The notes beneath the pieces were generated by a model. It did no database searches. It was not told where the DNA came from and saw nothing but the letters and a program-made list of their open reading frames with translations. Positions 20,605 through 31,889 of a DNA stretch of 40,994 nt are shown piece by piece; the first letter of the stretch is position 1, and every line of letters starts with the position of its first letter. The stretch is from Cerioporus squamosus (Eukaryota; Basidiomycota; Agaricomycetes; Polyporales; Polyporaceae): NCBI GenBank assembly GCA_022592435.1, contig JABYQS010000260.1:1-40994 (forward strand), written 5' to 3'. The translations under genes and the position numbers were made by a program.

Positions 20605-23600
20605 GGCGGGGAGAAGGAGAGGAGGAGAGGAGGACGAGCAGGATTGAGGGAAGCGTAAGGTAAGAGCACGGTTGCTTGAGAGATGGGGGTAGAGACGGGA
20701 TCCTGGCCTGCGACCGCTGCGAGACGCCTGTCCTGTTCTCACAAACAATCAACTCCGCATCCTGTGTGGTCCTGTTTGGCCCCCATCACAGTCCCCCTTT
20801 TGTTTTCCCACCCGCCTCAGATCTGAGATCCATCTGCCTCCGCCCCGCCGCCCGCCGGTTCCGCCGCTGCGCCCTCGACGCCGCCCGCATCGCCCGCCGC
20901 GACGGGGGCAGACCGCTGCCGCCCCGCGCGTGGATCGCCCCTTCCCCGCCGACGTCGCCGGGCACCCGCGCAACGCCCGCCGCGCCGCCGTCAGCGCCCG
21001 CTCCTCGCCTCTCGGACGCAAATCACACACCGACCAACAGCCATTAGCCTCCGGCCACTCGCGCAAGTCCTGATACGGTCAACGTCGATGCTCCCAGCGC
21101 ATGTCGATGAACGGGACCCAGCAATCATGCGTGCACCTCGGACAGCCCACATCATCTTCCTGATCTCCCTGCCACCCGTCTTCGGCCTCCCGCGTTGGCC
21201 ACCTCGCCAGCCCACCTAAAGGGCGCGACTCATCTTCCATCCGGATGTATTCTCCGTTCTCGCACCCCCGACCGCAGTGGCACTGGTCACGACACGCCAG
21301 ACAGAGTTCTTTCCTGCCGCAGATATGCGCACCGCACTTCCAGTACTCGGTCAGTCTGTCCTCCAGCCTCCGAGCCAAACGCAATCATCGCACCCATTAC
21401 CCCACCTAGGCCATCCCGCCACCATCCTCATCGCCCGCCTCCGACCTGCAGACCACAGTCGCATCACTCAAGATTTAGGCTCAGTTCACCGGCCTGCTCT
21501 TCCCACCGGAAGCTTCGTGCGCACGTACCATCGTCCTGGGACCCAACTGCATCTGCCCGCAGCCCAGCGAAGTCGAAGAGCGCGCAGGCATCTCCCGAGA
21601 AGCTTCCTCGCTGGGAACTACGCACGGATGGCGGCCCACCGCTCCTCCAGCGATGCCGTGCACCCTGTCATCAAGCCTGTCACTGTCAACGCACGACCAC
21701 TACATGCACCGCGGCGAACCCCGCCCCTCGCACACGCACGCAAGCTGCAGGACGACGAAACCCAAACCGCTCTGAGGCCTGACATGGACAGGCCACCGTC
21801 GATCGGCATGCAGGCACTCACACGCCGCGACTTCCTCGTCCTCTGACCGGCCGCCTCCCAGGCGCAGGCGGGCGCAGCTGCCATAACGTACGGTTTCCCT
21901 GCACTAGAAGCGTGGAAGAAGTGGCTGTGGCTTCCGCGTACACGGCCCTGCGACCTTCATACCGCAACGCACGCGGATCGCCTTGGCTACCGAGTCTGGA
22001 GACCGGGTTCCAGAGCACGGGCATATGTATACGCACTGGCTTCTCGGCAGGGAGTCAGCAATCCCGCCCCTGGGTACCTGGGCCGACCGTCGAAGTTACA
22101 GTACTTACGACACGGGTGTTATGAGTATCTGACACTCCGCACTGCCAGGCCGACGTCGTCGACTCGACACCTGCCTAGTCGAGCCCCCTCAGCCTTCGAC
22201 GCCCTGTCTCAGGCCGAGTCTCCTCCACGCTCCGGGCTTCGGCTTCTCCTCTTCGTCTTCGTGGCGTGCCGGATGCAGTGCCTCCATACACACACGTATC
22301 TGCCTGGCACAACCCTATATAATGAGTTTCGCCGACTCAGGCGTGCACGCAGAACCAGCGATGATACTGACAGAGTCCGGATACGCTTCGGGCACCGGAA
22401 TGCGGTCATGCAGCACACGCCCCCGCCTTCGTGAGTTCGTTGCCCGGATTCGTCTCAACAGAGTATGTATCCCAGGACGCACGCGTGGCCTCGTCGCTCC
22501 GGCGCACCTCGCTGCTTTGCAAACAGTGAACCATAAAAAAATTGCTGACCGCCCAACCCGCCCACCGGTAAATTCCCAGAAAGATGCCGCGGTTCAAAGT
22601 CCAGACGTATTACGGCGGAAGCTCGCTATCTGCATCTGAAAATTCCATCCACGCCGTGCTGAAAGCTATCATCAACCACTCCCTAATCCTATAGAGTACG
22701 GGCGGAGCGCCGCGCGCAAGCTCCCAGTTCATTAACACGCGCCATGTACTCGTATCTCGCAGCGGTCGAAGTCCGTCTTCCTGTCTACACGCGCCCATGG
22801 ACCGCACTGAGCTCGACGAGAAGGGATGGAACTCGAAACTTCCTGAGCCGTCGGACATATGCATCCTGCAAAACAATCGAGGACTTTCTCTAAAGCCACA
22901 GGAACAGGCTGTAAGGAGTGTGCATGGATGCAGATCACCTGTGCGTCCCTCTGGATCGCAGTCCATCGAGGGACTAGACCATCTCAGGACGAGCGAGATC
23001 TTTCGCAAACATAAGGCACACGCCGCCTCGCTTGGCGGGCACCAGGCCCGCCCGATGCGGGACCGGGCCTGACCGGACAAATGAGTGTTGAAGCTTTGGA
23101 TTGGCGGCCTCCAGGCGGCCGGAAGGACAACGCTGAATGGGGAACAAGCGGGACCGCGAGCTCGAGCGCGAACGCGAACGTCAGTGCATCTCTCGTTCAT
23201 CATGATTAGTGTTCGAGGGTTGACGTGCTGACAGCGACTCTCCATTCACGGTGCTGCGAAGCCACACGTATGCGTGCACGCCGTGCGGACATGACACGGC
23301 CTTGGGAGGAAGAAGTGCGAAGCTTTCGGGGAGGTGGATCCGTTCCGGATACATGCAACGTTCCCCATCCCCCATCCTAAACCTTGCGCTACTGCGTGTG
23401 TGTTTCATCGGCATGGTTGCAATCTCGAGAATGACGCAGAACATGCGTGATGATGATCTCCTACGTAGCAGGCTGCTACTTGCAAAAAGGTCAGAACATA
23501 CGCCGCTCTACGGTCCTCAACACAGTTCGGAGGAGGACAGCGGAGAAGGACGGAGATCACCCCGGAGCGCGCATGAATCCGCCACTGACACCCTTCCGCT

Positions 23601-25711
23601 CTCTCAGGTGCATGGAAGCAGCTTCATGCGAGTGCGATCTCGAGCTGGCCTCGGCTCCGTGGGACACGCGGGGGTGTCGTCATTCTTCGATGGGCCCGGG
23701 ATGCGAAGTAGCTAACCGCTGCCACCGCGAATGCAAGGCGAGAGGCGCAAGTTATAGAAGTGCCTCGTCTTCGGCTCGGACGCAGCAAGATCGCCGGCCA
23801 GACGGACACTGGACAGTCGATGCCAGCTGCCAGTGTCGTCTGCCACATGCGATATTTCTGGCTAATGTATAGGGTTATGCTGTTCCGAATGGGTAAGCCT
23901 GGCGAGAGAGCACTCGAGCACGACGCACCTGCAAGCGTGCCAGTGGAACCGGGATAGCACTGTTGGGATCCGCCAGAACATGCAGCTTGCAGAGTCGCCG
24001 CACATAAGTAGGTGCTATCCCGTCCCTCCCATCGGCTAGGGAGTTGTCGCGGTGTTCCTTGCCGTCCTGTGGAAGCTCGCTACGCGTGGGGATGACAGCG
24101 CAGAGATCAGTAGTATCGAGACAATGATGATATACCCCATATGCACAGACCGCAGATCAAGAATGAGTATCCCGCTCAAGACTGCGCTACATTCCCGGAA
24201 CGGTAAGCATCATATGTGCTCGGTTGATTGTCGATATAATAATGCTTCGCAAGTGTGCGAGTACACAGCTGAGCTGCACGCGCGCATCTGTGTGCTCTAC
24301 AAATCCTCAGGCTTCGGAAGCTTGGCCATTCCCACTCACACCGTGCCGCTGAGCATTCGCTTCACTCAGCGGCGAGATGCAGACGGGCTCAGCTGAGGTC
24401 CGACATCGCCATATGCGCTGCACCCCGAGACTTGCAGGCTGCGGTGCGGCCCGCACCTGGCCTCATATGTACGTATGGGCGCAGACCCCCGCCTTCTTCC
24501 CTCAGCCTGATCTCAGCTGTAGATACCCCCGCGCACACCGGTGCACGTACTTACGGGACATTACGACTCACCTTTGCCGCTGCGGACCGACTCATATAGT
24601 CAGCGGTGGGAGGGTTGCGAGCCGTTGCCAGCCCATCATGATCCGTAGCCCGAAGGCGAGCGATACGTCGTTCTGGACCCCGGCTGGCAGTGCTCATCGA
24701 GCGTTTGTCGGCGGAGGTACGTGTGGGCGCATCGAAAGCCGGACCTCCTCATTGGTAGTCGACGCCGCTGTCATCGCTCTGTCTTGTCCTGAGGAGTAAG
24801 TCTTGTTGCGCTACCCGAAACGGCTCCTTGAGTCGAATCGAAGGAGTTCGTTCATCCCCGAAAGACAAGTCGCGTCCAAGGATGATCAACGAGTCTTGCA
24901 TACGCAGAAGACGCTGCGGTGACAGCAGGAAGAGCCGACTTGGGAAACAAGCCAGTCTTGCCCAGGACATACCGAGGCGCTAGAGCCTGCCTTGTGCTGT
25001 CGATCTTTGGCCAATAGGGCCAAGTCGCTCTGTAAATATTTCATTACCGCATCTACAGCTTGGGAAGATCTCGTACCTGGTATGTTTGAAGACGACGCTT
25101 CACTAGAACATTATACAGCCTGGAGAAGTGCCATCTTGTAGGTATGGAGCTGTCGCTCAATCACCGAAAGTGACATGGTTCAACGCAAGTTATGCACCTA
25201 CACGCTTTACACGAAGCTGCGGTTGTGATCAGAAGCAAGTGACAGGCGCTGGAGGTATTCCTTTTACCGTCTACGTCATGGAAGAAAGACCGTCATCGTT
25301 TGTAACCAAGCGTTCTTGACCGACTGAGCTCGTTTCAAAATTGTTGTTCTGCACCACTGAGAGCACTGGTCGAAGATACTTACTACTGCGCCACTGGCAT
25401 TGACCTCGACGATGAGCTCGGTCCCACCGTATAAGCGGTTTACTTCTGGCAGAGGAACCGACGATCACACGCGTACAAATGTCCATCATCGAGGAACATG
25501 GGTATGCGGCTGGGATCTAGGTATCGGTAGACATGACAAAGAGAAAAAGTGAGTCGTAAGATCGAAGATGTTTAGAAATCGCTACGCGACGTCTAGCTGG
25601 GAGTCAACACTATATGGTTCAGGACGTCAACCTTGTTCACTTTCGCGTTCGCCTGCGCGTCCGTCCGGGTATAGGAGCCTGAGGCAGCAGCAAAGACCCG
25701 TTGACCATTCT
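20605..25711. other. gene-poor region of 5.1 kb
   Basis: The first 450 bp (to about 21060) is very GC- and CpG-rich and should hold the CDC24 promoter. Beyond that I find no exon chain with family motifs on either strand. The longest open frames (for example 21195-21782 plus and 22610-23245 minus) have composition expected of chance frames in GC-rich DNA. No terminal repeats, transposase or reverse transcriptase motifs were recognised. It may contain long UTRs, a noncoding RNA, or decayed sequence. Confidence 0.5.
21079..21384 (-). CDS. possible terminal exon of a small cysteine-rich protein
   Basis: This open frame of about 100 codons is preceded directly by a stop, so it could only be a 3' exon. 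It encodes a cysteine pattern that looks ordered: WKCGAHICGRKELC, LACRDQCHCGRGCENG, then GCPRCTHDCWVPF near the end. Pairs of CxxC and CxC type suggest metal binding. Possible acceptors (for example before GCTGGAGG at about 21365) exist, but I could not build convincing upstream exons, and the family is not recognised. It may be a chance frame. Confidence 0.2.
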   Translation of the reverse strand: MRLARRLEDRLTEYWKCGAHICGRKELCLACRDQCHCGRGCENGEYIRMEDESRPLGGLARWPTREAEDGWQGDQEDDVGCPRCTHDCWVPFIDMRWEHRR

Positions 25712-26601
25712 TCACGCCAAACACGCAAAGCCACACGCACCTTGAGGTTTCCCTTGATCCTCGCCCCCGCCCACATTCGAGATGCCGCTCCGCTCGACCT
25801 CGAAAAATCCCTCCGCAAGCTTCGCCACATCACCACCAAGCGCCGTCGCTTGTGCCACGATCTCTTGCACAACCTGGTCGGGAAGCCCCTGCGCGGTGCG
25901 CGAGTAGATGTCGAGCCCGGCAGGCGTGAACAGCGTCTTCTCGAAATAGGTCACCGCCCACGCGGCAGGGTTCTCCGCCGACGGATCCCTGCTACAGCCC
26001 AGGAGCTGCCATCGCGAGGACGCAATCATGAGCCAGCCTTTTCCGCGCCACTTGTATCGAGTCGGGGCAGGCTTATCGCTCGAGGGCGCCGTGCCCTGAG
26101 TAGGAACTGCGAGGTTGGAGGCGGCGCCGGTATGGATGGGCGTGTCGGAGGTAGATGTCGACGATCCGGATCCAGGAGTACCTGTGGGCGTGTTGGGTAC
26201 TGGCGAAGCCATGAGCGTGTCGATGCCGACAACTCGGCTACGTGTGGATGAAGGCGAGTTCGACTTCGAGCGGTATTCGACGATGTCGTCGAACTTGACG
26301 CTCTCGTCCGAGGGAGACGTCTTCAATGCATAGGTGATTGTGACATCCTTCCTAGACTAACTTCGCGCGTCGGTTATCTACAAATATGCATGTTGTGAGA
26401 CGGGTGGATTACGCACCCTCCAGAGCGGTAACGTTGAATGTGTGACGTGCCTGCAAACGCATCATATTCAGACGAAATATCAGGCGGTGAAACGGAGCCT
26501 GACCAAGTTCCCATGAACTTCTCTAGATCTAAGTCAATAGGTGGATTGTGAGAGTCCGGTTGGTATAGAATGATTGATTCTGTTGCCTCCGTCGTCGGCA
26601 T
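25712..26601 (-). CDS. lipocalin/calycin-like protein
   Basis: Three exons: 26601-26504, 26450-26417 and 26356-25712, giving 258 aa. The N-terminus carries a lipocalin-style G-x-W signature (DLEKFMGTWHVTHSTLPLW), followed by strand-like segments (KDVTITYALKTSP, FDDIVEYRSK). A Ser/Thr/Pro-rich insert separates this from a second half with YKWRGKGWLMIASSRWQLLG and WAVTYFEKTLFTPAGLDIYS. This suggests an eight-strand barrel for a small hydrophobic ligand, interrupted by a disordered loop. There is no signal peptide. The function is unknown; I recall similar proteins in other basidiomycetes. The last 15 residues (ending CGFACLA) look unusual, and a small 3' intron cannot be excluded. Confidence 0.7.
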
Positions 26602-26921
26602 GATGGTGGTTGCAGACTAGAATGGTGTAGCGTCTACTTGCAGCGTCATGGGAAGGTTCCGTCACACAGGGCCATGCAACATTTCCCTCGTATATGTGCA
26701 TGCAAAAGAAACCGAAGTTGCTACAATCCACACTGATACAACGAACGTGACAAGAATGACGATGATGTCCGTGAAAACATGCGCGAAAGTGAGGAACGAT
26801 TGCTCTACGCTCTACCTAGGCCTAGGGATACTCGTGTGTACTCTGTGATCTACAACTCGGAGAAAGAAACGCATACCAATTTACCCAAGTGGGTATGCAT
26901 AGCACGCGCTGGACAACCCGT
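26602..26921. other. intergenic region
   Basis: These 320 bp lie between two minus-strand genes. They should contain the promoter of the lipocalin-like gene and the 3' UTR of the glycoside hydrolase. No further feature is seen. Confidence 0.4.
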
Positions 26922-29900
26922 TCACAATGCGTCCGGCGAGATATCACCAAGAGTGTTCAGGTCCGCCGCGCTGTACGCACTGTGCAGCGACTGCGCCTCA
27001 TCCCCATACTCAGATTGAGGGTCGATGCTCTCCTGTTGCGCGAACGTATTAGCCTCAACGCATGAATACGAATGGCAAGACGTACATCGAAGTAGTGGTG
27101 AGCCAGGCTACGAGGGGCTACAAATGATGCATGAGCGACATCCGGGAGGAAGTGCGAGCTTGGAACATACTCTTCGGTGTCCTTGGGAGTCTGCAGGTCG
27201 CACCGCTTTGCAAGATGTGATACGCCACCAGCCCTGACCTGACGAAAAATGAGTGGAGAAAACAGAGTGTGTACTGCAGGAATCGTACCAGCCAGTCTGA
27301 TGCGATGCGCCAAGACCTCGTCCGTCATCTGCATGGAAGTACTATGTGGGAGTTAGCACGGACGTCCCGCATCACAGAGCAGACATCAACGCACCTCGTA
27401 GAACCATACGTAATCCCTGAAGTTGGGGTCATGGTCGAGTTTCGGGTTACCTCCATTCGTGGCGCGCTTGCCCTCCAGGTCACGACCGAAGATATGAATG
27501 ATGCGGTGCTGGATCTCTTCTGCAACCTCCACGAGATTCATATAATCTCCGCTTCCGGTCGGACACTCCACCTGTTGTAGCATGATCGTGAGCAACCTTG
27601 AACTCTTCCCACGGGATTGCTCGAACGAACCTGAACCTCATCACCGTAGAACTGATGGAAACGCTGCAAGCTCTCGATGAGGAGGAAGTTAACAGCAAGC
27701 CCTGCAAGGTGTCATGGTGAGATTACACCGGAGGAGATCTGGCTTCGTGGCTCACAGATAGGTCCACGCCAGTTGGAATTGCCGCCAAACATGCCCGACT
27801 TAGAATCTCCCGGCCAGTAGTTGACTTCGTAACGTTCTCCATGCACGTCCATGCCCCAGGGTTCGTCCTTGTGCTTCTTCGACAACCTAACCAATGCTAG
27901 TTAATATTGGTAGGATCCATCGCGCGCGACGTATACTCACGATCGGATGCCATGCTCGCTGAAGAACTCATCCTCATCGAGCATCTTCTCCAAGATTTTG
28001 ACCAAGCGCTCCTTGCTCGCCAAGGCCAAGAGCCGACGCTCGCCGCGACCTCGAGCTGTCATACACATCAGTTAACCGAGAGTAGGGAGAGAGGTGATCG
28101 ACAACAGCTGCTCACCTTTCATGTTCGCCATGGTCCGCTCGGACATCTCCGGTCTGTTGTCGATGAACCACTCCATGCGCTTCTTGAAGCCTGGGAAGCG
28201 GTTGACGGTCGCAGGCTCTAACACAAGGGTGGCATAAAGCGGAATCAAGCCGACCAGACTCCGCACAGGCAACTGCATCGAGTGTCCATCGTCGAACTGA
28301 ATGGCGTCGTAGTACATCCCATCCTCCTCGTTCCACAGGCTCAGTTCGTTGTCGTCTTGTCCTCGGTACGTCATGGCGTCAGAGATGAAGATGAAGTGCT
28401 GTTTACGTGTTGACATGGGCGACTAACGACAACAGGTCGAGAACCGAGCTCACCTCAAAGAACTTGGATGCAATGTCCTCGTACGTAGGGTTGTGCTTCG
28501 CAAGCTCAAGAGCGATACTCAACCTACATGGACGTTAGTAGTCATCACACACATAGGTACATTCGTTAACCTACATGTTCAGGCAATAGAAGGCCATCCA
28601 CGCAGTGCCGTCCGATTGACGCAGTGTGCCGCCAGTAGGAAGAGGCTCCGAGCGGTTGAAAGCGCCGATGTTGTCCAGACCAAGGAAACCGCCCTCGAAT
28701 ACATTGTTACCGCCTTGATCCTTACGGTTGACCCACCTGCAACTCTTTTAGACTATGCAGACGAGGGACACTGCAAGCGACTAACCAAGTGAAGTTGATC
28801 AACAGCTTCTGGAACACTCTCTCCAGGAACTGCAGGTCTTCACGACCGTAGAGTTTCCGTTCGATCTTGAAGATACGGAAGGTTGCCCTGCATAACCATG
28901 AGTACAAGCTACGAACGAAGAATGATAGGACACTTGCCAAGCATGCACGGGCGGGTTCACGTCGCCGAAGTTCCACTCGTATGCCGGAATTTGACCATCA
29001 GGCTTCATGTACCATTCGCGCGTGAGCAAGTCGAGCTGCTTCTTCGCGAACGCTGGGTCGACCACTGCAAGTGGAATGCAATGGAACGCAGTGTCCCAAG
29101 CGGCGAAGAATGGGTACTCCCACCTGGTGATGTGAGCATACATACAGTCAGAAGGAACTGCATCACTCACTTGTCCGGCATCGATAAGATGTCTGCGATG
29201 TGGAGATGTTTCCAGTCCTGCGAGCGGATGAGACAAAAGAGCAATATTTTGGCTACTCAACACACCTTGTTCCTGATCCACTTCCGTTCCGGAGGGGGCG
29301 GCGGTTGAGCAGGATCGCCCTTCAACCAGTCCTTCTGAATGAACTGGTAGAATTGCTTCGTCCAGAGCATGCCACCAAGGGCCTGGCGCATGATCTGCCT
29401 GAGATCGTCGCTAATGGGGCCCATGACAAGACGCGAGTAGAACTCATTTGCCTCTTCACGCCGTTCTTCGAGCGTATCATCGAATATGCCCTCGTCCTCG
29501 ATGCTAGGATCCTGAGCCGGAGTACGAGGTGTGAGCTTCAAACGCACGACTGCGCAACCGCCTTGCGGAGGAACATCGCGGAAGACGAAGTGGGCAGCAG
29601 ACTTAGTGCCGCGCTTGGAAGGATTGACGAATGAGGGAGTGGCAGGGAAAGGCGTGCGGGGGCCTTGCTCCTCCTCTGAGCTCGGAGTGTCGTCTCCGCC
29701 ACCGTGGCTCGCATAGCCTGTATGGATCTTGGTAGAGAAGAAACCAGGGTGACCGTCTTCGGTCTGATGAGGACGATGGGAGGGTATGATATGGTCATGG
29801 AATGCGTCCTTGACGTACGGGGTCTCGTTCTGACCGCCGTATAGACGGTGGTAGTTGGTGTTGTTCTCCGTGAACAGCAGGTCCGCTTCAACCGCCTCCG

Positions 29901-31073
29901 GCTCGCCACTTTCGCCAACGACGAGTTCACCCTTGTTGTTGACAGGCGGCGGGGAAGGCAAGCAGTATAGATGGTACTTCCCGAGGGTAGGGTGAACAGC
30001 GGTAATGATACCGTCCCCGGACGCCCACATGCTCGGCTTCGGGGGAGGGTCGTTCGACCACGACCACGTGTTCGGGAACCAGAACTGGGGGATGATATGC
30101 AGCGTTGCGGGTTCAGGACCGCGGTTGTATGCCGTGATACGGACATAGATGCTGTCGGGATCTTGCTCGTCCTTGGCGTACTGGCGAGAGATGAGCGCGC
30201 ATATATCAAACCAGACAGAGAACGCGCACCTCCATAAACACATCCCAGTACCTGTCTTCGTCGAAGATACCCGTGTCAAGAATCTCGTACTCGGTCACGT
30301 TGCGGTCACGATTGATGTTCTCGCGTACGAGTTCTTCGTAGGGGTACGCAGCCTGAGGATATTTGTACAAGTACTTCATGTACGAGTGCGTTGGCGTCGA
30401 GTCCAGGTAGTAGTACAGCTCCTTGACGTCCTCGCCATGGTTCCCCTGGTGTCCAGTAACGCCAAAGAGACGCTCCTTCAGGATACGGTCCTCTCCATTC
30501 CAGAGCGAGAGCGAGAAGCACAGGCGCTGATGGTTGTCGGATATCCCACCGAGACCGTCCTCGCCCCAACGATAAACCCGAGAACGCGCATGCTCATGAG
30601 GGAAGTGGCTCCAGGCATCCCCATTCGCAGAGTAATCCTCGCGTACGGTAGCCTATATGCGCGTCGGTAAGCGCGCTATTGCTGCAGGCGAGAGAAGGAG
30701 AACGTACCCATTGTCGATCACTAAGGTAGGGACCCCAACGCTTCCAGTGGCGTTCTCTCTTGTCGTCCTGCTCCAAGCGAAAGCGCTCCGTACCCTGGTA
30801 GTCCGGTCCCAGCTTGTCGGCTAACCTCACGCGGAAGGGCCGATAATCGACATCATGTTCAGTCTGGTTGGTGGTGTTCGTGTCGGTCTTCGTCATCTTA
30901 GGTGGAACGGGTCCACTCTGCGACGAATCGGTCAAGACGGGGTTGGGGATGTTGATCGTGAGGGCCGGGTCAGTCGAAGAGCGGGCGGGCTTGCCATCCT
31001 CTTTGTCGTCGGCGTTCTGGCCGCGGAAGATTTTGGCATGTAGCTTCTTCAGGTGGCCGCTCTGCTGGGCCAT
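26922..31073 (-). CDS. GH63-type glycoside hydrolase (MGH1-like)
   Basis: Predicted glucosidase-like hydrolase of clan GH63. It has no signal peptide, so it is probably cytosolic and distinct from ER processing glucosidase I. Seventeen exons give 1103 aa: 31073-30708, 30652-30230, 30180-29266, 29217-29171, 29123-28938, 28887-28786, 28736-28575, 28523-28454, 28398-28116, 28055-27941, 27886-27756, 27701-27631, 27571-27395, 27341-27289, 27238-27171, 27117-27086 and 27032-26922. Family landmarks include [109 protein letters not shown] and [19 protein letters not shown]. Intron 5 (28888-28937) has a GC donor. The substrate is not known. Confidence 0.9.
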
Positions 31074-31889
31074 GGCGGGCAACGGCAGAGGGAGAGAAGA
31101 GATGGTGGGGAAGAGGAAAGAGGGCGGAGGGTTTCTGCTTTCATGTTGACCTTTAATGATCTTACTCGGCGTCTCTGTTTCCCTCTCAGAATTCGATACA
31201 GACGCGTCGCGTCCGTCACGTCTTCTCGTGACGTCATGCGCAATCACCTTCGCTCCATAGCCCAGGCCGGTAATAGGCGTGCTTGAGTCTATGTCTGCAG
31301 TTGACAGAACCCTCACCAGCACCTTCCCGGGGCCTTCCAACCATACAGTTCTTGCCAGTCTCCGTCATATATTGAGGACTGAGGACAGTGGCCAGCAGGA
31401 CAAGCGTGGATTCATTGCGACATAGGATGTAATATTAGTTGATGTCATAAGGCTGCACGCTGCATGCGATGGCACAGACGTTACGCTATAAGTATTGCAA
31501 AGGATACGACTGCTGTCGAAGTTCACTGCGGCTCGGGGAGCCTATGCGTTGGCTGAATGACATAGGTACGTAGCGGACTGAAGAGCGGGGTCGAGGCGGA
31601 GGCAAGACAGTGGGGACGGTAAGGAGAATATGGAGGAGAGCGCAAGGAGACAACAAGACGACACGGACGAGACTGACGATAAGCAAAAGAACGACTGTCC
31701 ATATGCATGACAATGCATGCGAGCCGAGAAGCGGATGTACATGCAGGCGGGTTCCCCAGCCCCGCACAGAAAGAAGCGAAGCAAGAAGGGATGCAGCGCA
31801 TGGAGCAACCGTACGTGCTATTGCAGGACCAGCCACAAGGTGTGCATCGTATGTGCTATACGTACAATCCCGCTGCGGCGCGAGAATGT
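31074..31889 (-). promoter_or_regulatory. upstream region of the GH63 gene
   Basis: No gene is supported. A perfect CRE palindrome TGACGTCA lies at 31229-31236, about 160 bp before the ATG, with a second CGTCACGTC word at about 31214. The far part (31400-31889) should carry the 3' UTR of the RhoGAP gene. Confidence 0.4.

Noticed and set aside
22610..23245. 211-codon minus-strand frame in the gene-poor region
   Set aside because: No family motif, mixed composition and no splice partners. Frames of this length arise by chance in GC-rich DNA.
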